The notes: a model not told the origin generated them from the sequence alone. Counted from the stretch's first letter, positions 1-6,862 are shown. The stretch: 20,183 nucleotides of DNA from JBGLNJ01 sp964353405 (GCA_964353405.1 CAYGWJ010000296.1:1-20183), one strand, 5' to 3'. Program-made: numbers and translations.

Positions 1-117
1 ACGCAACTGCTGGGATTGGCGCTGGGCGCCGCTCCCAAAGAGCTAGGATTCGGGTCGGAACTCGTTTCGGCCGCATCCGTGCTGTCCCAAATCCAGAAAA
101 AGGAGGCCGGCAAATAG
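1..117 (+). CDS. hdrB: Heterodisulfide reductase subunit B, C-terminal end (partial)
   Basis: Only the last 38 codons are in the window, ending in TAG. The visible stretch contains TQLLGLALGAAPKELGF, which resembles the conserved C-terminal tail of HdrB-type proteins (the CCG-domain subunit that carries the non-cubane clusters and the disulfide-reducing site). Its position directly upstream of hdrA, with a 61-base gap, fits the usual hdrC-hdrB-hdrA order. The CCG motifs themselves lie outside the window, so the call rests on the tail plus context. In bacteria the physiological disulfide acceptor of such subunits is generally not known. Confidence 0.72.
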   Translation, partial: TQLLGLALGAAPKELGFGSELVSAASVLSQIQKKEAGK

Positions 118-178
118 AGTCTGAACAGTTTACTGCGCAGCGTGCCACGCGATGAAATATGAAACAGGAGAGAAAACT

Positions 179-2200
179 ATGAGCGAAAAAGTCGGAGTCT
201 ATATTTGCCATTGTGGCAGCAACATTGCCGGCGTCGTAGATGTGGAAGCCGCGTCCAAATGGGCCGGCGAGTTGCCCGATGTGACCGTAGCCCGCGACTA
301 TAAATTCATGTGCTCCAGCCTGGGACAGGAACTCATCGAAAAAGACATCAAGGAACAAGGGCTGACGCGCGTCGTCGTGGCGGCCTGTTCGCCGCACTTG
401 CACGAGACGACGTTCCGCAACGCCTGCAAGCGCGCCGGACTCAACCCGTTCCTGTTCGAGATGGCGTCTATCCGCGAGCAGGTGTCGTGGGTGACGAGCG
501 ACAAGGCCGTGGCGCTGGAAAAGTCCAAAGCGCTCATCTCGGGCGCGGTGCAGCGCGTCATCCATAACCAGCCGCTCGAACCCATCATCGTGGACATTAA
601 CCCGAACGTGCTGGTTGTGGGCGGCGGCATCACGGGCATCCAGGCCGCGCTGGAAATTGCCGATGCAGGCTATCACGTGTACCTGGTCGAACGCGAGCCG
701 TCCATCGGCGGGCACATGGCCCAGTTCGACAAGACCTTCCCCACGCTGGACTGCTCGGCCTGCATCCTCACACCCAAGATGTTTTCGGCGGGCACGCATC
801 CCAACATCACATTGCTCACCTGGAGCGAAGTCGAAAAAGTGGATGGCTTTGTCGGCAACTTTACCGTCAAAATCCGTCAAAAGGCGCGCAAGGTCAAGAC
901 CGAGCTGTGCACCGGCTGCGGCATCTGCGAGCAAAAGTGCCCCAAGAAGGTGGTGGACAACGTCTTTGAGGCCGGCATGGGCTATCGCAAAGCCGTCTAT
1001 ACGCCCTTCCCGCAGGCCGTGCCCAAGTATCCTGTGATGGATGTCCAGAATTGCACGTTCTTCCAAAAGGGCACCTGCAAGGCGTGCGAAAAATTCTGCC
1101 CGACCGGCGCGATTGATTTCAAGCAGGAAGACGAGTTTGTCACCGTCACTGTGGGCAACATCATCCTGGCGACCGGTTTTGATCTGTTCGACGCGCGGCG
1201 CATCCCGCACTACGGCTACGGGCGATTGGCGAACGTGTACAACAGCTTAGAGTTCGAGCGACTGTCAAATTCGGCCGGGCCGACCGGCGGCAAGATTATT
1301 CTGCGCGATGGCGTGACTGTGCCGCAGAGTGTGGGCATCCTCCACTGCGTGGGCAGCCGCGACAAGAATTATAACCCGTACTGCTCGTCCTTCTGCTGTA
1401 TGCAGAGTTTAAAGTTCGCGCACCTGGTCAAGGAAAAGACCGGCGCGCAGGTCTATAACTTTTACATTGACATCCGCACGCCGCTCAAGGCTTACGACGA
1501 GTTTTATCAGCACATCCTGGAAACCGACGAGACGCGGTTCGTGCGCGGCAAAGTGGCCGAAGTCACCGACGCGGCCCGCCTGCCCGGCGAAGAAGGCAAG
1601 CTCATCATCCAGGTGGAAGATACCCTCATCGGCAAGCAGCGCCGCATCCCGGTGGACATGGTCATCCTGTCGTCGGCGATCGAACCGCGCCATGACTCGA
1701 AAGAGGTCGCCAAGCTGTTCGGCATCGGCTGCAGCGCGGACAACTGGTTCATCGAGCGTCACCCCAAGCTTGACCCGGTGGCGACCATGACGGAGGGCAT
1801 CTTTATCGCCGGCGTGTGCCAGGGGCCGAAGGACATTCCGCAATCGGTCGTGCAGGGTGCAGCGGCGGCGGCGCGTGTCATCGGACTGATCAACCAGAAG
1901 CAGGTCAGCCTGGAGCCGGTGCGCGCCAGCGTCAACGCAGAGCAGTGCTCGGGCTGCCGCATCTGCAACAACATGTGCCCGTTCGGCGCGATTGCTTTTC
2001 TGGCCGACCGGGCTGTGTCCGAGATCAACCCGGCGCTGTGCCAGGGCTGCGGCACGTGCGTGGTGGCCTGCCCGGCGGGCGCGATCTCTGGCTCACACTT
2101 TACCAACACGCAGATCATGTCGCAGATCGAGGGCATCCTGATGGTTGGGCTTGGGCAACTCGCTGTACCCAGCGCCGAAGCGGCGCCCGTTGCGCGCTAG
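179..2200 (+). CDS. hdrA: HdrA-like FAD/iron-sulfur subunit of heterodisulfide reductase (electron-bifurcating)
   Basis: The 673-residue cytoplasmic flavoprotein is full length for the family. I start it at ATG 179 because AGGAG (166-170) lies 8 bases upstream; an earlier in-frame ATG at 152 has no such site. The N-terminus has the HdrA signature CHCGSNIAG (Cys10, Cys12). An FAD-binding GGGITG follows near residues 147-152, then GGHMAQFDKTFPTLDCSAC. Four ferredoxin-type Cys groups are visible: C244/247/250/254, C292/300/303/307, C590/593/596/600 and C621/624/627/631. In the family the FAD bifurcates electrons from hydrogenase via MvhD, sending one branch to ferredoxin and the other to HdrBC. 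One local oddity is CSSLGQ, where many family members have CSDPGQ. mvhD follows after 28 bases, in an apparent operon. Confidence 0.95.
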   Translation: MSEKVGVYICHCGSNIAGVVDVEAASKWAGELPDVTVARDYKFMCSSLGQELIEKDIKEQGLTRVVVAACSPHLHETTFRNACKRAGLNPFLFEMASIREQVSWVTSDKAVALEKSKALISGAVQRVIHNQPLEPIIVDINPNVLVVGGGITGIQAALEIADAGYHVYLVEREPSIGGHMAQFDKTFPTLDCSACILTPKMFSAGTHPNITLLTWSEVEKVDGFVGNFTVKIRQKARKVKTELCTGCGICEQKCPKKVVDNVFEAGMGYRKAVYTPFPQAVPKYPVMDVQNCTFFQKGTCKACEKFCPTGAIDFKQEDEFVTVTVGNIILATGFDLFDARRIPHYGYGRLANVYNSLEFERLSNSAGPTGGKIILRDGVTVPQSVGILHCVGSRDKNYNPYCSSFCCMQSLKFAHLVKEKTGAQVYNFYIDIRTPLKAYDEFYQHILETDETRFVRGKVAEVTDAARLPGEEGKLIIQVEDTLIGKQRRIPVDMVILSSAIEPRHDSKEVAKLFGIGCSADNWFIERHPKLDPVATMTEGIFIAGVCQGPKDIPQSVVQGAAAAARVIGLINQKQVSLEPVRASVNAEQCSGCRICNNMCPFGAIAFLADRAVSEINPALCQGCGTCVVACPAGAISGSHFTNTQIMSQIEGILMVGLGQLAVPSAEAAPVAR

Positions 2201-2214
2201 CGTCAACGCCGCGT

Positions 2215-2221
2215 AAGGAGG
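2215..2221 (+). promoter_or_regulatory. Ribosome binding site deciding the mvhD start
   Basis: AAGGAGG is a consensus Shine-Dalgarno sequence. It lies 7 bases before ATG 2229 but only 1 base before the other in-frame ATG at 2223, so the downstream ATG (protein starting MAENSKFE) is the likely start. Confidence 0.75.
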
Positions 2222-2228
2222 AATGAAA

Positions 2229-2705
2229 ATGGCTGAAAATAGCAAGTTTGAACCCGTTATCGTTGGCTTTACGTGCAACTGGTGCTCGTATCGCGCGGCC
2301 GATGCCGCCGGCATGGCGCGTATCAAGTACGCGCCGAACGTGCGCCTGATCCGCTTGATGTGCTCGGGCCGGATTGACCCGCAGTTTGTGCTCAAGGCGC
2401 TGGCCGAGGGCGCGGACGGCGTGCTCATCACCGGCTGCCATCCCGGCGACTGCCACTATGTCGAACAGAACTACAAGACGATGCGCCGCTATGCGCTGCT
2501 CAAAAAGACACTCAAGCAGATGGGACTGGAAGACAACCGCGTCCGGCTCATCTGGGCGTCGGCGGCCGAGGGCACGATTCTGGCCCAAGAGATTGACAAG
2601 TTCGCTGCCGATGTCAGGGCGTTGGGGCCGTTGAACTGGAAACAGACGGCGACGGCGACTCGTGTTGTAGCCTATACACAGGCCCCAGTCCCGGCGGCGG
2701 CATAA
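2229..2705 (+). CDS. mvhD: MvhD, [2Fe-2S] electron-transfer subunit linking hydrogenase to HdrA
   Basis: A 158-residue protein of the MvhD/FlpD family. It shows the conserved Cys pattern: GFTCNWCSY (Cys16, Cys19), LMCSGRID (Cys45) and GCHPGDCHY (Cys70, Cys75). These ligate the 2Fe-2S cluster that relays electrons from the Mvh hydrogenase small subunit into HdrA. The length is somewhat above the roughly 140 residues usual for MvhD because of a low-complexity Ala/Thr/Val tail (about the last 20 residues). It sits between hdrA and mvhG, and its stop is 10 bases from the mvhG start. The order hdrA-mvhD-mvhG-mvhA is the classical one for the electron-bifurcating Hdr-Mvh complex. Confidence 0.93.
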   Translation: MAENSKFEPVIVGFTCNWCSYRAADAAGMARIKYAPNVRLIRLMCSGRIDPQFVLKALAEGADGVLITGCHPGDCHYVEQNYKTMRRYALLKKTLKQMGLEDNRVRLIWASAAEGTILAQEIDKFAADVRALGPLNWKQTATATRVVAYTQAPVPAAA

Positions 2706-2715
2706 GGAGGACGGC

Positions 2716-3687
2716 ATGGCTAAACCTAAATTTGCAATGTACTGGGCTGCTTCGTGTGGCGGCTGTGAAATCGCCGTCTTGAACATCCACGAAAAGATTT
2801 TGGACGTGGATGCCAACTTTGACGTGGTGTTCTGGCCGGTGGCTATGGACGCCAAGTACAAGGATGTCGAGGCGATGGCCGATGGCGAGATTACGTTGTG
2901 CCTGTTCAACGGCGGCATTCGCAACGACGAGAACGAGCACCTAGCCAAACTGCTCCGCAAAAAATCAGCAGTGCTCGTCGCGTTTGGCTCGTGCGCGAAC
3001 GAAGGCTGCATTCCCGGCCTGGCGAATCTCACCGGCGGCAAGGCCGTCATCGAGACGGCCTTTACCACGGCTTCGACCGACAATCCCAACAATGTCCGAC
3101 CCATCTATGACTATCCGGTGGCGGAAGGCGAACTCCACCTCCCCAAGATGTACGAGACCTTGAAGACGCTCGACCAGGTCGTGAAGGTGGATTATTATAT
3201 GCCCGGCTGCCCGCCCGAATCTCCCCAGATCGCGGCCGTGATTGACCTGGTGATCGCCGCGCTCAAGGGCGAAGCCAAGTTGCCGCCCGCGGGCGCCGTC
3301 ATCGGCGCCGGCGGCTCGACGGTCTGCGACGAGTGCTCGCGCAAGCGCAGCGAAAAGCTGATCAAAGAGTTTCGCCGCACCTGGCAGATTCCGATGGATC
3401 AGCAAGAGTGCCTGCTCGAGCAGGGTATTCTGTGCTCCGGCGTGGCGACGCGCTCGGGCTGCAATGCGCTCTGCCCCACGGCCAATATGCCGTGCATCGG
3501 CTGCTATGGCCCGGCGCCGGACGTGGTGGACCAGGGCGCGCGGATGATGAGCGCGGTGTCTTCGGTGATTGACAGCAAAGACCCGAAGGAGATTGACCGC
3601 ATCCTCGACGGCATCGTGGACCCGGCCGGGACGTTCTATCGGTTTGGTCTGGCTAGCTCGTTGCTCCATCGAGCCAAGGCGCAGTAG
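2716..3687 (+). CDS. mvhG: F420-non-reducing (group 3c) [NiFe] hydrogenase small subunit
   Basis: The 323-residue small subunit carries the electron-relay iron-sulfur clusters of the hydrogenase. The proximal-cluster ligands appear as SCGGC (Cys14, Cys17), GSCANEGC (Cys93, Cys98) and MPGCPP (Cys165). The C-terminal half holds CDEC (204/207), then Cys232, 240, 249, 253, 260 and 263, which would bind the medial and distal clusters. There is no Tat signal, so the enzyme is cytoplasmic, as group 3 enzymes are. The start at ATG 2716 is preceded by AAGGAGG (2704-2710), which overlaps the mvhD stop codon. mvhA starts 10 bases after the stop. It is slightly longer than many archaeal MvhG proteins. 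Confidence 0.94.
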   Translation: MAKPKFAMYWAASCGGCEIAVLNIHEKILDVDANFDVVFWPVAMDAKYKDVEAMADGEITLCLFNGGIRNDENEHLAKLLRKKSAVLVAFGSCANEGCIPGLANLTGGKAVIETAFTTASTDNPNNVRPIYDYPVAEGELHLPKMYETLKTLDQVVKVDYYMPGCPPESPQIAAVIDLVIAALKGEAKLPPAGAVIGAGGSTVCDECSRKRSEKLIKEFRRTWQIPMDQQECLLEQGILCSGVATRSGCNALCPTANMPCIGCYGPAPDVVDQGARMMSAVSSVIDSKDPKEIDRILDGIVDPAGTFYRFGLASSLLHRAKAQ

Positions 3688-3697
3688 GAGGCGACAC

Positions 3698-4612
3698 ATG
3701 CAGAGAATCAGTATTGATCCAATCACCCGTCTGGAAGGGCACGGCAAGATCGAAATCTTTTTGGACGACCAGGGCAACGTCGCCAACACCTACTTTCAGA
3801 TCCCAGAGCTGCGCGGCTTTGAGCAGTTTGCGATTGGCCGCCCGGTCGAAGAGATGGCGGTGCTGACCAACCGCATCTGCGGCGTCTGCCCGGAAGCTCA
3901 CCACATGGCCGCGGCCAAAGCGGCCGACGCGGTCTTTCACGTGGACCCACCCCGCACCGGCAAGATGCTGCGCGAGTTGCTGTATATGGCGTTCTACTGT
4001 GCCGATCACACGACGCACTTTTATGCGCTGGGCGGCCCGGACTTTGTGATGGGCCCCGATGCGCCCGTCGCGCAGCGCAACATCCTCGGCGTCATCCACA
4101 AGGTCGGGCTGGAAATCGGCGGCAAGGTCATCACGATGCGCAAGTACGGCCACCGCACCGTCGAGATCATCGGCGGGCGCAAAGTGCACCCGTGCACGTC
4201 CATCCCCGGCGGCTTGAGCAAGGGCATCACTAAAGAGCAGCGCGATGAGATCGAGCCGATGGCCCGCTATGCGGTTGACTTTGCGCTGTTCAGCTTGCAA
4301 CTGTTCAAGGACATCGTGCTCAAGAATCAAGGCTACGTTGACCTCATCCTGGGCGACATTTACACGCACAAGACCTATTACATGGGCATGGTGGACGCGA
4401 ACAACAAGATCAACTTTTACGATGGCAAGGTGCGCGTCGTGGATCCCGAAGGCAAGGAATTCGTCAAGTATTCGCCCAACGAATACCGGGAGGTCGTCGC
4501 GGAGCACGTCGAGCCGTGGACGTACCTGAAATTCCCGTACCTCAAAAAGGTCGGTTGGAAGGGCTTTGTGGATGGCAAGGATTCGGGCGTGTACATGGCG
4601 ACGCCGCTCTAG
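3698..4612 (+). CDS. mvhA: Group 3c [NiFe] hydrogenase large subunit, N-terminal part (reading frame stopped by in-frame TAG)
   Basis: This is the first 304 residues of the NiFe large subunit. ATG 3698 is preceded by AGGAGG at 3686-3691, overlapping the mvhG stop; an upstream extension of the frame would run through mvhG and lacks family similarity. It contains the L1 metal-binding motif RICGVCPEAHH, with Cys61 and Cys64 as two of the four nickel ligands. The frame ends at TAG 4610-4612, in the middle of a conserved stretch, and similarity continues in the same frame immediately afterwards (RLNAADGMATPRAQEAY). Alone this product would lack the second nickel-ligand pair and should be inactive. 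It could reflect a nonsense mutation, a base-calling or assembly error, or readthrough. With the TAG read as sense, the protein would be 488 residues, near the usual family length. Confidence 0.93.
   Translation: MQRISIDPITRLEGHGKIEIFLDDQGNVANTYFQIPELRGFEQFAIGRPVEEMAVLTNRICGVCPEAHHMAAAKAADAVFHVDPPRTGKMLRELLYMAFYCADHTTHFYALGGPDFVMGPDAPVAQRNILGVIHKVGLEIGGKVITMRKYGHRTVEIIGGRKVHPCTSIPGGLSKGITKEQRDEIEPMARYAVDFALFSLQLFKDIVLKNQGYVDLILGDIYTHKTYYMGMVDANNKINFYDGKVRVVDPEGKEFVKYSPNEYREVVAEHVEPWTYLKFPYLKKVGWKGFVDGKDSGVYMATPL
4610..4612 (+). other. In-frame amber codon interrupting mvhA
   Basis: TAG at codon 305 of mvhA sits between ...VYMATPL and RLNAADGMATP... with no change of frame. A single base change from TCG (Ser) would give TAG. 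TAG also ends several ordinary genes here (hdrB, hdrA, mvhG, the cyclic-nucleotide gene, the GntR gene), so general recoding of TAG is unlikely. A direct repeat CATGGCGACGCCGC flanks the site (about 4594-4607 and 4633-4646). Confidence 0.9.
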
Positions 4613-4633
4613 CGCCTCAATGCTGCCGATGGC

Positions 4634-5164
4634 ATGGCGACGCCGCGCGCGCAGGAAGCCTACGAAGAATTCTACAAGACGCTCGGCGGCAAACCGGTGC
4701 ATCAGCGCTTGGCGATTCACTGGGCGCGCCTGGTCGAGCTGCTCTACGCGGCCGAGCGCTGGGTGGAGCTTGTCACCGATCCTGAAATCACGTCCGACAA
4801 CTATCGCACCATCCCGACGGAAAAGCCGACCGAGGGCATTGGCATCGTCGAAGCGCCGCGCGGCACGCTGACGCATCACTATATCACCGACGAGCGCGGC
4901 CTGGTCAAGAAAGCCAACCTCATCGTCGGCACGACGAACAACTATGCGCCGATCACCATGTCCATCAAAAAGGCGGCCTCGTCACTCATCAAGGCGGGCA
5001 CTGCGCCGACCGAGCCGCTGTTGAACATGATCGAGATGGCCTTCCGCGCTTACGACCCGTGCTTTGGCTGCGCCACGCACAGCCTGCCCGGCCAGATGCC
5101 GTTGCAGGTCACGATCCGCAATTCGAAGGGTGAAGTTGTGGATGTGCTCAAGCAAAACTGCTGA
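4634..5164 (+). CDS. mvhA: Group 3c [NiFe] hydrogenase large subunit, C-terminal part
   Basis: This continues the frame of the N-terminal part; homologous sequence in fact begins right after the TAG, at 4613. The first in-frame ATG is 4634, but no Shine-Dalgarno sequence precedes it, so independent translation is poorly supported. It carries the L2 motif DPCFGCATH, the second nickel-ligand Cys pair (Cys455 and Cys458 in continuous numbering). The 27-residue extension after His461 is what the maturation protease would remove once nickel is in place. Methanococcal Vhu hydrogenases also have a split large subunit, but there the break separates only a tiny C-terminal peptide, unlike here. The TGA stop overlaps the ATG of the protease gene. 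Confidence 0.9.
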   Translation: MATPRAQEAYEEFYKTLGGKPVHQRLAIHWARLVELLYAAERWVELVTDPEITSDNYRTIPTEKPTEGIGIVEAPRGTLTHHYITDERGLVKKANLIVGTTNNYAPITMSIKKAASSLIKAGTAPTEPLLNMIEMAFRAYDPCFGCATHSLPGQMPLQVTIRNSKGEVVDVLKQNC

Positions 5165-5736
5165 TGCGTGAAACGAGAACAGCATTGCAACGAATGAAGA
5201 CAATCGTCGTTGGCCTGGGCAATCCGATCCTGAGCGATGACGGCATCGGGATTCGAGTGGCCCAGGCCGTGCGTGAGCGTGTGGCCGACCCGGAGGTGGA
5301 ATTTCTCGAAGCGTCACTGGGTGGGTTGCGGCTGGCCGAGCAACTCGAAGGTTATGACCGCGTGATTCTGGTGGATGCCATCCAGACGCGCGGTCAAGGC
5401 TCCCCTTCAGGGGGCGGACAGCCCGGCGCGATTTACCGCCTGACGCTTGACGACATTCCCTCCTACAACGCCGATGGCGCGCACGATGCATCGTTGAAAA
5501 CTGCACTGCAGCTCATTCGCCAGCAGGGCGGCAAGACACCGGACGCGGACGCGGTCGCCGTCGTCGCCATCGAGGCAGTGAACATGCTTGACTTTGGCGA
5601 GACACTCACGCCGCAGGTCGAGGCCGCGATTCCGGCGGCAGTGCAGGCCGTCCTTGACGAACTCGGTAAAACCTACCCCTGTCATTCCGAGCGACCCTTC
5701 GGCTTTGCTCAGGGCAGGCGCGAGGAATCTCTTTGA
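5164..5736 (+). CDS. [NiFe] hydrogenase maturation endopeptidase (HybD/HycI/FrhD family)
   Basis: This peptidase family (M52) cuts the C-terminal extension from the NiFe large subunit after nickel insertion. The family signature is VVGLGNPILSDDGIGI near the N-terminus; Glu/Asp in LGNPILSDD and the later VDAIQ and HDASL regions are the expected nickel-sensing positions. Two starts are possible: ATG 5164, overlapping the mvhA stop as TGATG, or ATG 5194 (MKTIVVGLG), which matches the usual family start; I cannot decide from ribosome sites. About the last 19-22 residues (CHSERPFGFAQGRREESL) are encoded by a dispersed repeat beginning at 5680. Without them, and counted from 5194, the protein is about 158 residues, the usual length. 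The repeat seems to have replaced the original stop codon. Confidence 0.9.
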   Translation: MRETRTALQRMKTIVVGLGNPILSDDGIGIRVAQAVRERVADPEVEFLEASLGGLRLAEQLEGYDRVILVDAIQTRGQGSPSGGGQPGAIYRLTLDDIPSYNADGAHDASLKTALQLIRQQGGKTPDADAVAVVAIEAVNMLDFGETLTPQVEAAIPAAVQAVLDELGKTYPCHSERPFGFAQGRREESL

Positions 5737-5791
5737 TGCGGGGCAGAGACCCTTCGCTTGCCTCAGCGTAGCCGGGGCGCTCTGGGTGACA
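5680..5791. repeat. Dispersed repeat element with imperfect terminal inverted repeats
   Basis: The element starts TGTCATTCCGAGCG (5680-5693) and ends CGCTCTGGGTGACA (5778-5791), which are imperfect inverted repeats of each other. Inside are two related direct segments, ACCCTTCGGCTTTGCTCAGG and ACCCTTCGCTTGCCTCAG. This composition (GTCATTCCGAGCG, GAGGAATCTC, GGGTGACA) matches a type of non-coding dispersed element I recognise from Chloroflexota and some other bacteria. It overlaps the 3' end of the protease gene and fills the gap before the cyclic-nucleotide gene. Only one copy is in this window. Confidence 0.7.
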
Positions 5792-5812
5792 TAGCGAATA
5801 GGAGCAGACGCT

Positions 5813-6274
5813 ATGATCTCACCTGAGCTTTTACGTCGTTATCCATTCTTTGGCGGCCTGACGGATGTGCAGATTTCGGGCATTGCCATGATCGCCGATA
5901 AAGTCGGCTTTGTGAAAGGCGACTTGATTGGCGAACAGGGCAAATCGGCCAGCAAATTCTATCTGCTCACCGAAGGCAGCGTTGACTTGCTGTACAGCAG
6001 CGGCGAGCAGGGCCGAATCCAGAATGCCCTCATCGGCGAGGTCGCGCCCGGCGAGGCGTTTGCGCTGTCAGCTTTGCTTGAGCCGTATTGCCTCACCACG
6101 TCGCTCAAGGCCGCGGAAGACATATGCGCTGTGGCGGTTGACGCGGCGGGTTTGCGCGCCATGTGTGAAGTGGATGCCCGCCTCGGCTACATTCTGATGC
6201 GCAACTTGTCCAGAACGGCTATGGAACGGCTGGATGGGGTGCGCGTTCAACTGGCGGCGTGCCAGACACCGTAG
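5813..6274 (+). CDS. Stand-alone cyclic nucleotide-binding domain protein
   Basis: The 153-residue protein consists of one CRP/FNR-type cyclic-nucleotide-binding beta-barrel domain. Visible features are LRRYPFFGGLTDVQI at the start, the middle FYLLTEGSVDLLY and GEVAPGEAFALSALL (the phosphate-binding-cassette region), then a closing helix. There is no helix-turn-helix after it, so it is not a CRP-like DNA-binding regulator by itself. The cassette lacks the classical GE...RSA arrangement, so cAMP binding is uncertain. AGGAGC (5800-5805) supports ATG 5813. It is the last gene before a hairpin and lies in line with the hydrogenase genes, so a role in sensing or partner regulation of the Hdr-Mvh complex is plausible but unproven. 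Confidence 0.82.
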   Translation: MISPELLRRYPFFGGLTDVQISGIAMIADKVGFVKGDLIGEQGKSASKFYLLTEGSVDLLYSSGEQGRIQNALIGEVAPGEAFALSALLEPYCLTTSLKAAEDICAVAVDAAGLRAMCEVDARLGYILMRNLSRTAMERLDGVRVQLAACQTP

Positions 6275-6298
6275 CAAAAGCCCGCTCTCGTTTCGTCG

Positions 6299-6326
6299 TT
6301 GCCCTCTGGTTTTGTCCAGAGGGCAA
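6299..6326 (+). terminator. Stem-loop, probable terminator after the hydrogenase operon
   Basis: TTGCCCTCTGG and CCAGAGGGCAA form a perfect 11-bp stem around a 6-base loop, 25 bases after the stop of the cyclic-nucleotide gene. The following TTGGTTTAAC is only moderately T-rich, so it may be an attenuator rather than a strong intrinsic terminator. Confidence 0.6.
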
Positions 6327-6390
6327 TTGGTTTAACAAGGTCGGTCAGTTGTGGTACCGCAAGTAGACTGCAGCGCCCGTTGACGATCCT

Positions 6391-6419
6391 ATTGTCCCCT
6401 GCTGGAGCCACGGGGCAAT
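6391..6419. repeat. Short inverted repeat in the intergenic region before hypA
   Basis: ATTGTCCCC and GGGGCAAT pair with one bulged base around a 12-base loop. It lies between the strong hairpin at 6299-6326 and the hypA promoter candidate. It could be a second terminator or an operator; nothing in the sequence decides between these. Confidence 0.4.
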
Positions 6420-6450
6420 TGTTCAAGCAGTGGCGCGCTAGCCGCATTTC

Positions 6451-6459
6451 TGGGATAAT
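6451..6459 (+). promoter_or_regulatory. Candidate extended -10 promoter element for hypA
   Basis: TGGGATAAT reads as an extended -10 (TG-N-GATAAT), 27 bases before the hypA ATG. No convincing -35 is seen 17 bases upstream (TGGCGC), so support is modest. A promoter here would make the hyp genes a separate transcription unit after the terminator. Confidence 0.4.
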
Positions 6460-6485
6460 GCGAGTATCTCATTTTGGAGCACAGC

Positions 6486-6836
6486 ATGCACGAATTGTCT
6501 GCGGTCGAGAGCATGGTTGAAGCTGCGCTGGCCAAAGCCGAAGAGGTCGGTTCCCCCCGCGTGGTGGGAATGCACTTTAGTATCAACGAAGGCGGGCATG
6601 TGACCGAAGAGTCGGTGCGGTTGTGCTTTGACATCTCTGCCAAGGGCACGCCGGCCGAAGGCGCGCAGTTGTATTTCGATCGGAATCCGCCGCACTATCG
6701 CTGCTTTCAATGCGGTCATGAATTTGAAGGCGTGCGCGGTGATGATGCCGACAGGCCGTGTTCCGCGTGCGGTGAATTGGCGATGATTGTTTTTCCGCCA
6801 GAAGAGTTCTTCCTGGATTCGATTGACATCGAATAA
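6486..6836 (+). CDS. hypA: Hydrogenase nickel incorporation protein HypA
   Basis: This 116-residue zinc metallochaperone inserts nickel into the hydrogenase large subunit, normally with the GTPase HypB. The start is ATG 6486, giving the obligatory MHE N-terminus whose His2 is a nickel ligand; GGAG at 6476-6479 has good spacing. A TTG-initiated extension (6474) would bury this nickel site and is rejected. The zinc site is CFQCG followed by CSACG, two CxxC pairs. MHELSAVESMVEAALAKAEE is typical of the family. No hypB follows: the next gene, 26 bases on, is an unrelated membrane protein. Confidence 0.95.
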   Translation: MHELSAVESMVEAALAKAEEVGSPRVVGMHFSINEGGHVTEESVRLCFDISAKGTPAEGAQLYFDRNPPHYRCFQCGHEFEGVRGDDADRPCSACGELAMIVFPPEEFFLDSIDIE

Positions 6837-6862
6837 CGCCGATCCGTAGGCGGCAGGCCAGC

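Noticed and set aside
4610..4612. Pyrrolysine or general TAG recoding as the explanation of the mvhA amber
   Set aside because: Several genes here end in TAG with normal family lengths, so general recoding is unlikely, and no pyl genes are visible. Specific readthrough is not excluded.
3653..4879. A long open frame of about 400 codons on the minus strand, opposite mvhA
   Set aside because: It is antisense to a well-conserved hydrogenase subunit, has no recognisable motif or ribosome site, and such shadows are expected in GC-rich DNA. It stays open partly by codon-position bias. The same reasoning removes the minus-strand frame at 2115-3104 and the plus-strand frame at 15531-16115.
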